Source of the DNA: an uncultured Clostridia bacterium
GTDB lineage: Bacteria; Bacillota; Clostridia; UBA1381
Reading direction: 5' to 3'
Length of the DNA: 64,000 nucleotides
Assembly: GCA_934454215.1 (NCBI GenBank)
Contig: CAKSGG010000005.1
Span: 1 to 64,000 of the forward strand
This document shows positions 27,452 through 36,339 of this stretch, one piece after another. The translations under genes and the position numbers were made by a program. The notes under the pieces are model-generated. The model saw only the letters and a program-made list of their open reading frames with translations. It did not search any database and was not told the DNA's origin. The stretch's first letter is position 1; each line of letters starts with the position of its first letter.

Positions 27452-29575
27452 TTATTCCGCATGAGGTTCGCTCTCATTGCTTCCCAGACTGTATTTTATA
27501 ACCGCACGCACGCCTCTTTTATTCGTTACGTTCGTCCTTAAAATAAAGCCGTCGTTATTCATATATCTTTGCATTTTATCGTTATTTGTATACGGACATA
27601 ATATCCAGTAATTATCATTTACGTCAATACTCCGCATCATATCAAGAGTCGGAATATACACAACATCGTCAAGATAATAATGATATGCCGTTTTTGACAG
27701 GTCATCAACATTTTTCTTTGTATAGTTACAGTAATGCGGGTGGTCGCCGGAAACGGCAAGCCCCCTGTCATTATATGCAAGTATAACCTCATTCGTCACA
27801 CGCTTTATTCTGTTCTTTTCCTCATCGGTAAACTCCATAAGGAAGTCGCTGTTGAGCCATGTTCTCAGCTCGCTGCCCTCCCAGAGATTGCTCGTACCGT
27901 TAAATTCACGGTAATCAATACAATCCTTTGTTACCAATATATACGAATTATCGTTAAGCTTTTCAAAAATTTCCCACTCTATAGGCTGACCGTTATATGT
28001 TCCGAACGTCATTGTTTCAAATTTCGGATGAATGTTCAGTACCGCCATAAATGATAGCACCACAACAACCGAAACAAGCTTACCCGTTCTTTTCAAATCC
28101 ATAAAGTTCAGTATCATTAATGCAAACAATATATCAATACAGTTTACAAACAAGAACAGATGCTTTGCCAAATCCGCCTCGCCGTTACCCAAAATCGGCA
28201 GCATAAGATTAATCCACAGTCCCATGACAAGGACGTTCATTGCACTGACCTTATATATACCCTTTGGGTCTTCTTTTTTTCTGTTCACTATCATAACAGC
28301 GTCTATGAATATCATGTACAGAGTCATGATTATAAATACCGCAAAAATAATTATGGGATTATACAAAAACTTCAAAAACACACGCACATTGCTCCATGCG
28401 CTGTATCTGTTTGTATTTTCCGCAATCACAACGGACGAATTTCCTATATTGGGCGGACGTATGTATGCCGAATTTTCGATTGCGTCCGAAAGTCTGCTTA
28501 TAAATCTGACAGGGTGTCTCAGATAGAAAAACAGTATATCAACCTTGCTTACTTTATCATAAAAGCCATTGTCAAATTCTTCGCTTTTTATATCAATCGG
28601 GTATACGTTTTCCTCATCATATGCAGTGGTATTCGCAAGTGACGCATAATCGTCCGTTACTCCCAGCTCTTTCAAATCCTCGTCCACCGTATCGGATTCC
28701 TTTAATATTCCGTAAAACACAGCCTGATATGTTGTATCCTTCTGCATCCAGCCGGGTATTGACGTATACAGGTTTACAATAAATCCCACCGAAACAACCG
28801 CCGAAACAAGCACGCTTATTTTAAACAGCTTGTCCTTTCTCAGTACCCCCATCGCTATGGCAAGCAATGCGGTAATAATCGAATACGGTATATTCGCAAG
28901 CTTTGACCCCGCAAAGAAATACAGCGCTATGAAAAAGCATAAGACTTTCGGGATACTCGGTCTTTTATAAATCATCAGTCCGACCGAAATAAGCAGCATA
29001 AGTGAAATGTATTGCAGCGGCTCGCCGTAAAGCGAATTGAAATACATTATATAACCTGCGTCGCAGAACATAAATATGAACAGCAAAAAGACCAAAAGGC
29101 GCAGCCATATCGGTCCGTCATTGAAAAACGTAAATATACACCATGCGGCGACAGTGAACATAAATATATATATTCCCGCCAGCCATGCTATATTGTATTC
29201 CGTTTCGTTTCTGTTGTGTGCGATATTGTCAAGCAGATTCAAAACCTTTGAAAGCTTGATAAATATAAAATGCGGAGACTGATATATTTCATTTTCCGTG
29301 TCCGTCTTCCACACCGACGCAAGCTGCGTCCCGACATCGTACCCCTCAACAGTCATTTTATAGTATTGTTTAAACAGGTACGGAGAATCCGTTTCATCTG
29401 CATACTCCATTCGGCTTGCAAGCATGATTCTTCTGAAATCTCCGTTATCGCTCAGACCTATATTATCGCCCAGATACAACACGCACGAGCATATAATACA
29501 TACAATGAGAGCGCCTATGAGCGGCAGTATTCTCTGTCTGAAAGTGACCTGTTCGGTTTTATTGTTTGTTCCCAA
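27452..29575 (-). CDS. Polytopic membrane protein with C-terminal DUF6273 domain
   Basis: This 707-residue protein has two parts. Residues 1-510 carry about ten or eleven hydrophobic helices with a long extracellular loop after the first (LGDNIGLSDNGDFRR), a layout like GT-C-type glycosyltransferases or polymerases, though no catalytic motif can be confirmed. Residues about 525-700 form a DUF6273 domain (IEWEIFEKLNDNSYIL, GSELRTWLNSDF, FTDEEKNRI), a fold usually found on secreted bacterial proteins. The fusion is unusual. It is transcribed with pncB; an intrinsic terminator separates it from the S1 gene upstream. No function is assigned. Confidence 0.75.
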   Translation of the reverse strand: MGTNNKTEQVTFRQRILPLIGALIVCIICSCVLYLGDNIGLSDNGDFRRIMLASRMEYADETDSPYLFKQYYKMTVEGYDVGTQLASVWKTDTENEIYQSPHFIFIKLSKVLNLLDNIAHNRNETEYNIAWLAGIYIFMFTVAAWCIFTFFNDGPIWLRLLVFLLFIFMFCDAGYIMYFNSLYGEPLQYISLMLLISVGLMIYKRPSIPKVLCFFIALYFFAGSKLANIPYSIITALLAIAMGVLRKDKLFKISVLVSAVVSVGFIVNLYTSIPGWMQKDTTYQAVFYGILKESDTVDEDLKELGVTDDYASLANTTAYDEENVYPIDIKSEEFDNGFYDKVSKVDILFFYLRHPVRFISRLSDAIENSAYIRPPNIGNSSVVIAENTNRYSAWSNVRVFLKFLYNPIIIFAVFIIMTLYMIFIDAVMIVNRKKEDPKGIYKVSAMNVLVMGLWINLMLPILGNGEADLAKHLFLFVNCIDILFALMILNFMDLKRTGKLVSVVVVLSFMAVLNIHPKFETMTFGTYNGQPIEWEIFEKLNDNSYILVTKDCIDYREFNGTSNLWEGSELRTWLNSDFLMEFTDEEKNRIKRVTNEVILAYNDRGLAVSGDHPHYCNYTKKNVDDLSKTAYHYYLDDVVYIPTLDMMRSIDVNDNYWILCPYTNNDKMQRYMNNDGFILRTNVTNKRGVRAVIKYSLGSNESEPHAE

Positions 29576-29594
29576 AAAATCACCCTTAAATTTG

Positions 29595-29617
29595 CAAAAA
29601 AGGCGGAAAGCTCCGCC
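29595..29617 (-). terminator. Terminator after the S1-domain gene
   Basis: GGCGGA-AAGC-TCCGCC followed on the minus strand by a run of T (29601-29596). Confidence 0.8.
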
Positions 29618-29638
29618 GTTTGTTGTTTATTAATAAAA

Positions 29639-30082
29639 TCAAAACGAATAGTTTCCTTTTCTGCTGTAGCCGCCGCTGCGCTTTGACGCCGCATTGCGCT
29701 TTAAAATTCTCAGCGACTCATCACTGTCCGTCTTGAATTTTGACAGCTTATCCTCAAAAGACAAATTATCCTCTTTTACGCTCCAGTCAATATCAGCCGG
29801 ACGCACCGGTCCCTTTTCCGTTTTTTCGGCACGTTCCCTGCGTTCCGGGCGCGGCATTGCCTGCTTGATTGAAAGGCTTATTTTACCGTTATCATCAATT
29901 TTGATAACCTTAGCTTTCACAAGCTGACCCTTTTTCAAATGGTCGTTAATATCCTTTACATAGTTATTCGAGACTTCCGAAATATGCACCAGTCCCGACT
30001 CGTTCTTATCCCATTCGATAAAAGCTCCGAACGGCATAATGCTTACAACTTTACCCTCTACAATGTCACCTATTGAAACCAC
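29639..30082 (-). CDS. S1 RNA-binding domain protein (YugI/CvfD-like)
   Basis: Residues 1-75 form an S1 OB-fold (IVEGKVVSIMPFGAFIEW, GLVHISEVSNNYVKD, GKISLSIKQA). The remaining 70 residues are charged and low-complexity and end RSGGYSRKGNYSF, a basic RNA-binding-like tail. Members of this family associate with the 30S subunit or regulate mRNA. It follows divIC by 14 bp at the end of the rqcP-yabP-yabQ-divIC group. Confidence 0.88.
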   Translation of the reverse strand: MVSIGDIVEGKVVSIMPFGAFIEWDKNESGLVHISEVSNNYVKDINDHLKKGQLVKAKVIKIDDNGKISLSIKQAMPRPERRERAEKTEKGPVRPADIDWSVKEDNLSFEDKLSKFKTDSDESLRILKRNAASKRSGGYSRKGNYSF

Positions 30083-30096
30083 GTCTTTTTCCCCTT

Positions 30097-30408
30097 TTAA
30101 TCCTCCGCCGAAACATCGACGAAAATTTTTGAATTGTTTTTTACCAGCCCTAATTTTTCTCTTGCGACTTTTTCTATATACTCATCGGTATTTACTTTTT
30201 CGCTGAGCTCGTCTATTTCAAGCTGCCTCGTTTCTTCATAGCTTATTTGTTTCCGAAGATTTTCAGCTCTCAATTGATTCGCCCTTATCTGCGGCATCTG
30301 CATCACGCCCTTGAATACCATAGAGAATACAATCAGAACAAATCCCCAGAATACAATTCTGCTCTTATGTTTTGAAACGAAAGACAGAATCATTTTTTTG
30401 GCTTTCAT
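30097..30408 (-). CDS. divIC: Septum formation initiator DivIC/FtsB family
   Basis: This 103-residue bitopic membrane protein has a short basic cytoplasmic tail, one helix (about 17-37), and an extracellular coiled coil (about 38-75) followed by the family motif EYIEKVAREKLGLVK. It forms the divisome subcomplex with FtsL/DivIB. It overlaps yabQ by 4 bp (ATGA), the standard Bacillota arrangement. Confidence 0.92.
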   Translation of the reverse strand: MKAKKMILSFVSKHKSRIVFWGFVLIVFSMVFKGVMQMPQIRANQLRAENLRKQISYEETRQLEIDELSEKVNTDEYIEKVAREKLGLVKNNSKIFVDVSAED

Positions 30409-30812
30409 TTTTTATGCTTCCTTCCATGCTTAAAATGAATTAAACTTTTCCTATGTACCATTTTATAAAAAAAATGCAGCGGTGTCAAGAGTATTTTAAA
30501 AATAAATTTAATTTTTTTGAAAAAAAATTCAAATATACACATAAAACACCGTTTTAATAATCTGCTTATTGTTAAAAAGTACAAAACCACCCCAATTAAA
30601 GCGCCTATAACTTCATAGCCCCGTATGATACTTCTGCCGAAATACACAAATGCGGCAGCCGCAGCCGCAATCGCCGCAAGCCAAAACACAGCGTCCGTAA
30701 CCGACTCGGGAATGGAAAGGCTTTTTCCGAATGTATGCAGCAGGTCAAACAGTATTCCTATACACGCCCCCGCCGCAGTCATGCCCAGTAAAGCGTATAC
30801 CTCAGCCGCCAC
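30405..30812 (-). CDS. yabQ: Spore cortex biosynthesis protein YabQ
   Basis: This 135-residue protein has four hydrophobic helices in the first 90 residues and a very basic tail ending HFKHGRKHKK. The pattern EVYALLGMTAAGACIGILFDLLH at the N-terminus (read here in part) is characteristic of YabQ, a forespore outer-membrane protein required for cortex formation. It lies directly between yabP and divIC. Its presence shows that the organism belongs to a spore-forming lineage. Confidence 0.9.
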   Translation of the reverse strand: MAAEVYALLGMTAAGACIGILFDLLHTFGKSLSIPESVTDAVFWLAAIAAAAAAFVYFGRSIIRGYEVIGALIGVVLYFLTISRLLKRCFMCIFEFFFKKIKFIFKILLTPLHFFYKMVHRKSLIHFKHGRKHKK

Positions 30813-30814
30813 GG

Positions 30815-31105
30815 TTATTTAAACAGTCCCTCCAGCACAGAGCCTTTCTTCTTTTTATTGCTGTACTGGAGCATATTTATTTCTCCGTTTACGCTCAATT
30901 CGCCCGTATCTGTATTAAGCTTGCTCATGTTAAGATTTTTTCCTCTTACCGTCATTGCTCCGCGAGTTGTCATAAGCTCAACCGACGAATCCGAAAAATT
31001 AATAACATCATTCACACCCGTAACCGTCATTGACGAGCGGTTGTCAAGCTTTATACTGTGCGCCTGTTTATCAAAAGCCTTTTCCGCACCCTTTATTGCA
31101 GCCAT
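30815..31105 (-). CDS. yabP: Sporulation protein YabP
   Basis: This 96-residue YabP/YqfC family protein has HSIKLDNRSSMTVTGVNDV at the start of the conserved domain and a GELSVNGEINMLQYS strand near the C-terminus. It is needed for cortex formation together with YabQ, 2 bp downstream. A basic tail (NKKKKGS) follows the domain. Confidence 0.92.
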   Translation of the reverse strand: MAAIKGAEKAFDKQAHSIKLDNRSSMTVTGVNDVINFSDSSVELMTTRGAMTVRGKNLNMSKLNTDTGELSVNGEINMLQYSNKKKKGSVLEGLFK

Positions 31106-31178
31106 AAAAAAATCCCCCTATATTTTAAATCTTTTATTAAAATATATGAGGGATAATATTAATTTATGTCTTTAAGGT

Positions 31179-31418
31179 TTACAGAACCTCATACAGTGAT
31201 GAAGCGTCATTTTTTAAAACGTGCTCCGCAATATTTATTACCTTGACATTTATAATGCGCTCACCCATGCGGATTTCCATTATATCGCCCTCTTTAACAT
31301 CATAGGACGCTTTTACGACCTTGCCGTTTACGCTGATTCTGCCCTGGTCACAGGCTTCATTCGCAACCGCACGGCGCTTTATCAGTCTTGACACCTTTAA
31401 ATATTTATCTATTCTCAC
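31179..31418 (-). CDS. rqcP: Ribosome-associated quality control S4 protein RqcP
   Basis: A 79-residue single S4 domain (MRIDKYLKVSRLIKRR, ISVNGKVVKASYDV) of the Hsp15/YabO group. RqcP works with RqcH in alanine tailing on stalled 50S subunits. Its place before yabP-yabQ-divIC is the classical one. A GGAGAG ribosome binding site precedes the start. Confidence 0.92.
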   Translation of the reverse strand: MRIDKYLKVSRLIKRRAVANEACDQGRISVNGKVVKASYDVKEGDIMEIRMGERIINVKVINIAEHVLKNDASSLYEVL

Positions 31419-31442
31419 GAAACTCTCTCCTTTATTCCGTTT

Positions 31443-31465
31443 AAGAGGACTGCGTCAGTCCCCTT
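31443..31465. other. Strong hairpin between galT and rqcP
   Basis: AAGAGGACTG and CAGTCCCCTT pair over 10 positions with one wobble around a 3-nt loop. No T-run follows on the minus strand, so it may be a weak terminator or a processing site separating galT from the rqcP group. Confidence 0.5.
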
Positions 31466-31469
31466 AAAA

Positions 31470-32441
31470 TTAAAGCTTTTTTAAAAATCTTTCGTGCGCC
31501 TCTCTCAATTCCTTTGCCTTTTCCTCCGGTGCTGTGGGATTGCAGTGGGCCCATGCACCCGTTTCGGACGAAGCGTTATATTTAACCTTGTCCTTGCTTC
31601 TCATAGGCGGATAGAATGCAATATGGAAATGATAATATTCCGACGCATCCTCACCGTTTACGGGATTCTGATACATACACATCATATACGGGAACTTGTA
31701 ATCGAACAAGCTGTCAAGCGTTCCCGTTGCCTCTTTCAGAGTTTGAGCAAGGCTGTCCTTTTCTTTATCGGTCATCTGCGTAAGATTCTGAATATGGCGC
31801 TTTGCGGCAATGTATATTCCGTACGGATATTCACAGAAAAACGGCAGAAATACTATAAAATCGTCATTCTCAAATATAATTCTGTCTTTAGCCTGCACTT
31901 CATCTTCAAGCATATCGCAGATAAGGCAATCGCCCGTTTCCTCTTTATGCTCCCTGCATGACTGCATTTCAAGCTCTATTTTCTTCGGAATAACCGAATA
32001 GCCGTAAATCTGACCGTGAGGATGCGGCATTGTAACGCCGACAACATCGCCTCTGTTTTCAAAGATAAACACATACTTTATCTTTTCGTCCTGCGAAATC
32101 TCAACAAATCTGTTTTCCCACAAATCCACAATCTCTCTGATATGTGAAACAGGAAGCTCGGGCATTGTTATCGTATGCTCGGGCGAATACAGTATTACCT
32201 CGCACTTGCCGTATGACGGCTTTGTCTTGTAAATTCTCGTTTCAACATCATCGGGTTCGGGCGGATTCTGCGACAGTGCAGGAAAATCATTATCATATTT
32301 ATATACCGTAAAATGCTCCGGCACCTTTCCCGACCCCGGGCAGAAAGGACACCAGTCCTTCGGCATCTGCGGTCTGTTCTGTCTGTGAGACGCTATCATA
32401 ACCCAATCCTTTGTCAACGGATTCCATCTTAATTCTGCCAT
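31470..32441 (-). CDS. galT: Galactose-1-phosphate uridylyltransferase
   Basis: A 323-residue Leloir enzyme: galactose-1-phosphate plus UDP-glucose to UDP-galactose plus glucose-1-phosphate. Seen: RQNRPQMPKDWCPFCPG, with the zinc-type cysteines at about 31-34, the active-site VTMPHPHGQIYGY (about 132-144), and the C-terminal HFHIAFYPP. With the GH27 alpha-galactosidase at 40726 it supports galactoside use. It lies 12 bp after the SGNH gene, under that gene's promoter. Confidence 0.95.
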   Translation of the reverse strand: MAELRWNPLTKDWVMIASHRQNRPQMPKDWCPFCPGSGKVPEHFTVYKYDNDFPALSQNPPEPDDVETRIYKTKPSYGKCEVILYSPEHTITMPELPVSHIREIVDLWENRFVEISQDEKIKYVFIFENRGDVVGVTMPHPHGQIYGYSVIPKKIELEMQSCREHKEETGDCLICDMLEDEVQAKDRIIFENDDFIVFLPFFCEYPYGIYIAAKRHIQNLTQMTDKEKDSLAQTLKEATGTLDSLFDYKFPYMMCMYQNPVNGEDASEYYHFHIAFYPPMRSKDKVKYNASSETGAWAHCNPTAPEEKAKELREAHERFLKKL

Positions 32442-32453
32442 AATTTATTCCTC

Positions 32454-33428
32454 CTAAAATTTATTTTTAAATGTAATTTCCTCATAATGCGACATTATCT
32501 TTTTATCTGCGTCCGACGGCGCAAAAGCCGATACGGGCTTTTCTGTTTTTGATACAAGTATCTTTCTCAGAACATTCACCTTGTCATGAAGTCTGCGGTA
32601 GTCCGATATACGGCATTTCATTTCCCGCTCCGACGTTTCGTAAATTCTGTCAAGTATTTTGAAATCAACCTCCGAGCCGTTTTGCGACAGCGGATGAAAC
32701 ATTCCCCATTTGACAAACGAAATATTTCTCAAACGCCTTTCATCATCGAATCTGTCCGCATTTAAAGGCGTTCTTTCAATCATACTGTCAACCGATATAT
32801 TTTCGGTATATCCAAGCGCTTTAAGCGTTGCCGCCGCAATCACGGCGTGACCCAATCTGCTCGGATGTATTCCGTCAGGCTGGAAGAAGTCTTTTCCCTC
32901 GGCGTTCAGTCTTTCATACTCTTTCCAAAGTTCATCGTAAATATCTATAATATTATCTCCTGCCAGTCTGCGGTTATATCCGCAAATCTCATCATACGCC
33001 GTCTTTATCTGCGAATATGCGCCGTTTTCTTTGTGAATATCGCTTATGTACCCTGTTGTAAATATTACCTTTATACCGAGATTTTCAATAAGCTCCGCAA
33101 CGATTCTCAAATATTTTTTGTAGTTATTCATACAGCTCTCTCTTTTTTTGAGAATTTCCGCATTGGTATCGTTCCCGTACAGATTCAAGCCTATATCGTT
33201 TGCTCCTAAGCATATCAATACATAATCGGGCTTTGTCCACATAATTTCATCGGCAAAGTAATACGCCGCCTTTTCAGCCGAAGCACCTGCAATACCGCAG
33301 TTATACAGCTTTATTTTATCATCAGGCTTTACTGCGGCAAAGTAATTCATCATATCATGTATCCAGTACCCCTGCTCCGTTATGCCATCACCCAGACAGC
33401 ACACCGTTGAATTATTTTTTATATACAT
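32454..33428 (-). CDS. SGNH/GDSL hydrolase-like protein with substituted nucleophile
   Basis: The ATG at 33428 is chosen (GGGG 8 nt upstream); an in-frame GTG lies 9 bp earlier. The 324-residue protein shows SGNH blocks III (CLGANDIG) and V (DGIHPSRLGH), but block I reads CLGDGITEQG: the nucleophilic serine of GDS is glycine (codon GGC). If read correctly, the usual serine mechanism is absent and the protein may bind rather than hydrolyse an ester, or use another residue. The C-terminal 110 residues are helical and charged and not recognised. It is co-transcribed with galT. Confidence 0.8.
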   Translation of the reverse strand: MYIKNNSTVCCLGDGITEQGYWIHDMMNYFAAVKPDDKIKLYNCGIAGASAEKAAYYFADEIMWTKPDYVLICLGANDIGLNLYGNDTNAEILKKRESCMNNYKKYLRIVAELIENLGIKVIFTTGYISDIHKENGAYSQIKTAYDEICGYNRRLAGDNIIDIYDELWKEYERLNAEGKDFFQPDGIHPSRLGHAVIAAATLKALGYTENISVDSMIERTPLNADRFDDERRLRNISFVKWGMFHPLSQNGSEVDFKILDRIYETSEREMKCRISDYRRLHDKVNVLRKILVSKTEKPVSAFAPSDADKKIMSHYEEITFKNKF

Positions 33429-33462
33429 ATACAACACCCCGCCAATATAAACCTACATTTAT

Positions 33463-33491
33463 ATTTTACAACCGTTTGATTTCTCAGTCAA
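33463..33491 (-). promoter_or_regulatory. Promoter of the SGNH-galT operon
   Basis: TTGACT (33491-33486), 17 bp, TAAAAT (33468-33463) on the minus strand. Confidence 0.6.
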
Positions 33492-33541
33492 TAGTCTTTT
33501 TTCCGCCTTTTATGTTAAATTTTCAATTTTTGCGGTATATA

Positions 33542-33570
33542 TTGACTGAAAAGAAACTTTATGCTATACT
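33542..33570 (+). promoter_or_regulatory. Promoter of folC
   Basis: TTGACT (33542-33547), 17 bp, TATACT (33565-33570). It rules out the long upstream in-frame reading that begins at 33407. Confidence 0.7.
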
Positions 33571-33601
33571 AATCACAATAAAACAGAAAGAAATGAGTAA
33601 A

Positions 33602-34825
33602 ATGAACTATAAAGAATCAATCGACTACATACATTCAATACCGAAATTCATACGCCCCCTCGGCAATGCCCGGCTCTCACAGCTGCTTTATCTGCTCGGC
33701 GAACCGCAGAATAAGCTGAAATTCATACACGTTGCCGGCACAAACGGAAAAGGCTCGGTATGCGCCGTCACAGCCGAAATTTTAAAAAGCGCAGGATATA
33801 AAACAGGTCTGTTCACATCACCGTTTATAGAGGTATTTAATGAAAGAATCCGTATAAACGGAGAAAATATTCCCGATGATGATTTGGCGGAATATACATC
33901 ACACGTCAAAAATGTCATGACCGAAAACGATATATCCATTTCAGAATTTGCTTTTATAACCGCCGCCGCATTTTTATATTTCTATGACAAAGGCTGTGAT
34001 TTTGTCGTTCTCGAAACGGGAATGGGAGGCAGGCTTGACGCAACCAACGTTATTCCCTGCCCATTGGTTTCCGTTATAACCTCAATATCGCTTGACCATA
34101 CACAATATCTCGGCAATACAACAGAAGAAATTACGCTTGAAAAATGCGGAATAATAAAACCGAACGGAACTGTTGTATCATACCCGAATGAAAATGTAAT
34201 ACATATAATAAGAAACGAATGCAAAAAAAATAATGCCGTACTTACGGAAGTACAGCATACCGCAATACTTGAAAACGGTTTTGAATACAAAGGCATAAAA
34301 TACCCGCTGGCACTCAAAGGCGATTATCAGCCTCAGAACGCCGCCGCCGCACTTGAAGTTATATTTGCACTGCGCAGAATGAATATCGAAATCCCCGACG
34401 ACGCCGTAAACAGCGGCTTAAAAAACGTGCATTGGAACGCCCGTTTTGAATTTATACGGGATAATCTGATAATCGACGGCGGTCACAACCCCGACGGCAT
34501 ACGTGCGCTGAAACGCTCTCTGCTGTCATTTGGCAAGCCCGTTATTATTGTAATCGCCATGATGGAGGACAAAGCCTGCGGCGAATGCATGAGCGAAATT
34601 GCCGAAATAGCCGATACGCTTATAACGACCGAACTGCCTATGCCCCGCTGTGAAAAAGCCGATATTCTTTTAAGCCTTTCAAAAAAGAACGGTATCGCAA
34701 TCACCGACTGCAATAAAGCCGTCGAATATGCGCTCGGCATTGCGGAAAAAAATTCCGTTGTATGCGTATGCGGCTCTCTTTATCTTGCCGGCGAAGTACG
34801 AAAAGCCTTTAAACAGACTTTCTGA
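33602..34825 (+). CDS. folC: Folylpolyglutamate synthase/dihydrofolate synthase
   Basis: The start is placed at the ATG at 33602 (MNYKESIDYIHSIPKF), though ATG 33593 is also possible; both follow the promoter at 33542. The 407-residue Mur-ligase-fold enzyme adds glutamate to folates. Seen: HVAGTNGKGSVCA (P-loop, about 43-55), TSPFIEVFNERIRING, VLETGMGGRLDATNV, SITSISLDHTQYLG, and DGGHNPDG. It converges on rnmV with a 17-bp overlap of coding ends. Confidence 0.94.
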   Translation: MNYKESIDYIHSIPKFIRPLGNARLSQLLYLLGEPQNKLKFIHVAGTNGKGSVCAVTAEILKSAGYKTGLFTSPFIEVFNERIRINGENIPDDDLAEYTSHVKNVMTENDISISEFAFITAAAFLYFYDKGCDFVVLETGMGGRLDATNVIPCPLVSVITSISLDHTQYLGNTTEEITLEKCGIIKPNGTVVSYPNENVIHIIRNECKKNNAVLTEVQHTAILENGFEYKGIKYPLALKGDYQPQNAAAALEVIFALRRMNIEIPDDAVNSGLKNVHWNARFEFIRDNLIIDGGHNPDGIRALKRSLLSFGKPVIIVIAMMEDKACGECMSEIAEIADTLITTELPMPRCEKADILLSLSKKNGIAITDCNKAVEYALGIAEKNSVVCVCGSLYLAGEVRKAFKQTF

Positions 34826-35411
34826 TTTCTTCGGCAAGCTGTGCAAATTCATCATATGTAAGCAGTCTGTTCAATATATCAAGCAGCATATTGGCAGACA
34901 GCTTTGCAGGGAGCTTTAGCTCATGCGACAGCCTGCGCCGCAATTCGGCGCTTTTCTCTCCGCCCGAAAGTCCTGCTTTCATCAAATCCGCTTTAGTTAT
35001 TTTTCGGCTTTCTTTCGGTGCGCTGCCGTTTCCGTCTATGGTACAGCCTGCCTTTTTGAGAGCGTCTATTATAATTTCCTCACTCATGCCCTCAACGCCT
35101 AAAAGCCCCTCTTTGCCCGCCGTTCTCTTTCTTTTTTCCTTGCCGTGTATATCGGGTATATATGCGTGCTTTATATATTCCTCGGGAATATTCTGTTTTA
35201 TATAACTGCGTATTTTAAAGCCTGCACTGTCGCTGTCGGTAAGAATTACTATACCCGTTTTTCTCGCAAGCTCCTCTATGCTTTTACGCACAGCATTGTT
35301 TTTAAACACTGCAAATCCGCCCGTTGTCATAATTACTCCGTCGAGAAATCCCGAAAGCTTGATTTTATCGTATGTTCCTTCTACTATTACAGTCTCTTTT
35401 ATTTTATACAT
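34809..35411 (-). CDS. rnmV: Ribonuclease M5-like toprim protein
   Basis: The ATG at 35411 has GGAG 7 nt upstream; an earlier in-frame ATG lacks one. The 200-residue protein has an N-terminal toprim domain (VIVEGTYDKIKL with the catalytic glutamate, LTDSDSAGFKIR with the D-x-D) and a DUF4093-type C-terminus. RNase M5 matures the 5S rRNA precursor. Length and order fit the family. Its 3' end overlaps folC in a convergent arrangement. Confidence 0.88.
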   Translation of the reverse strand: MYKIKETVIVEGTYDKIKLSGFLDGVIMTTGGFAVFKNNAVRKSIEELARKTGIVILTDSDSAGFKIRSYIKQNIPEEYIKHAYIPDIHGKEKRKRTAGKEGLLGVEGMSEEIIIDALKKAGCTIDGNGSAPKESRKITKADLMKAGLSGGEKSAELRRRLSHELKLPAKLSANMLLDILNRLLTYDEFAQLAEEIRKSV

Positions 35412-35476
35412 GATAATCTCCATTTCAAACGTCTGTTTATATTATATCAGCCGAACAATGAAACGTCAAGTATATT

Positions 35477-35779
35477 TTATATAGCCGTTCCGTAAAGCCT
35501 GTCCTCTACATAATCCTCCGCAATATCTTTGAGCGACATCGGCGTTACCTCGCCCCGCACCAATATCTCCATAAACTTCTCTATATCAAATCTCTTATAG
35601 AAAATATTATTCACCTGACTGCTTTCAATACACTTTTCCGATTTTACCCCGTATTCGGTTTTTATAATTCTTGCACCGTAGCCCTCGCAGTCTCCCTCAT
35701 GGGTATCATCAATTATTATGTAATATTCCAATTCCATATTCCTTGTCGTTTGTGTTTTGTACAATATACTTCTTTCCAT
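35477..35779 (-). CDS. Small conserved protein, DUF6514-like
   Basis: A 100-residue soluble protein with a beta-rich first half (ELEYYIIIDDT, YGARIIKTEYG) and a helical second half (RFDIEKFMEILVRGEVTPMSLKDIAEDY). This resembles the Clostridia DUF6514 family; the match is from memory of the family pattern and is moderate. No function is known. It has its own promoter (35832-35860) and stands between rnmV and the SRP RNA gene. Confidence 0.7.
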   Translation of the reverse strand: MERSILYKTQTTRNMELEYYIIIDDTHEGDCEGYGARIIKTEYGVKSEKCIESSQVNNIFYKRFDIEKFMEILVRGEVTPMSLKDIAEDYVEDRLYGTAI

Positions 35780-36107
35780 GTTTTAACCCCCGTTTATTGT
35801 TACATTTGTGTTACAAAAAATTTACAAAAGCATTATACGCCTATTTAAGATTTTTGTCTACAGCGAAAATATGACAGGTTTAATCAAAAATTCGACAATT
35901 TACATTTTGTAATTTTATTTTTTTAATGCACTTTATATAATTTTAAAAATTTTTGAATAAATTTTTCCGTTCATTTTGACATATACAAAAATGTAATATT
36001 TTTGTAATATTGTTCAAAAACCGCATAATATGTGGCTTATTCGCAATACTCTTACAATTATATGAAAAAAAAAATTGAAATATTCCAAAAAAATTTTCAA
36101 ATAAGTA
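35780..36107. other. AT-rich intergenic region upstream of SRP RNA
   Basis: No gene seen. It holds the DUF6514 promoter, then about 240 bp of strongly AT-rich DNA with repeated A and T tracts and a near-repeat TGTAATATT at about 35990-36010, resembling curved or UP-element DNA ahead of a strong stable-RNA promoter. Confidence 0.6.
35832..35860 (-). promoter_or_regulatory. Promoter of the DUF6514-like gene
   Basis: TAGACA (35860-35855), 17 bp, TATAAT (35837-35832) on the minus strand. Confidence 0.65.
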
Positions 36108-36136
36108 TTGCACTTTTTGAAAAAATATATTATAAT
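36108..36136 (+). promoter_or_regulatory. Promoter of SRP RNA
   Basis: TTGCAC (36108-36113), 17 bp, TATAAT (36131-36136), preceded by AT tracts. Confidence 0.7.
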
Positions 36137-36142
36137 AGATGA

Positions 36143-36305
36143 GTAATTTGAAAAGCTTTGGCGATGACAGTCGAGCCCGTGCGATTAACTCCTGCGAACC
36201 TTGTCAGATGGGGAACCAAGCAGCAATAAGCAGTGTATTTGATGTGTTACGGTAAACTCGGCTTGAGCCTATTTTGAAATTTATATGCGCCTGCGGGCGT
36301 TTTTT
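36143..36305 (+). ncRNA. ffs: Signal recognition particle RNA
   Basis: The helix-8 core is readable: CCTTGTCAG, then TGG-GGAA-CCA with the GGAA tetraloop that binds Ffh, then AAGCAGCAATAAG. It ends at an intrinsic terminator (GCGCC-TGCG-GGCGT plus T-run, 36287-36305). The 5' end is estimated as about 7 nt after the -10 box. It lies just upstream of dnaX, the usual Bacillota location. The mature ends are not known. Confidence 0.9.
36287..36305 (+). terminator. Terminator of SRP RNA
   Basis: GCGCC-TGCG-GGCGT stem followed by TTTTT. Confidence 0.75.
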
Positions 36306-36339
36306 CGTATAGATTGCAGTTACGGGAGAGGGTATTCAC

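Noticed and set aside
33407..33601. N-terminal extension of folC from 33407
   Set aside because: It would precede the TTGACT-17-TATACT promoter at 33542-33570 and has no similarity to the family start.
36143..36305. Possibility that the stable RNA before dnaX is a riboswitch
   Set aside because: The GGAA tetraloop helix with AAGCAGC and the position ahead of dnaX match SRP RNA.
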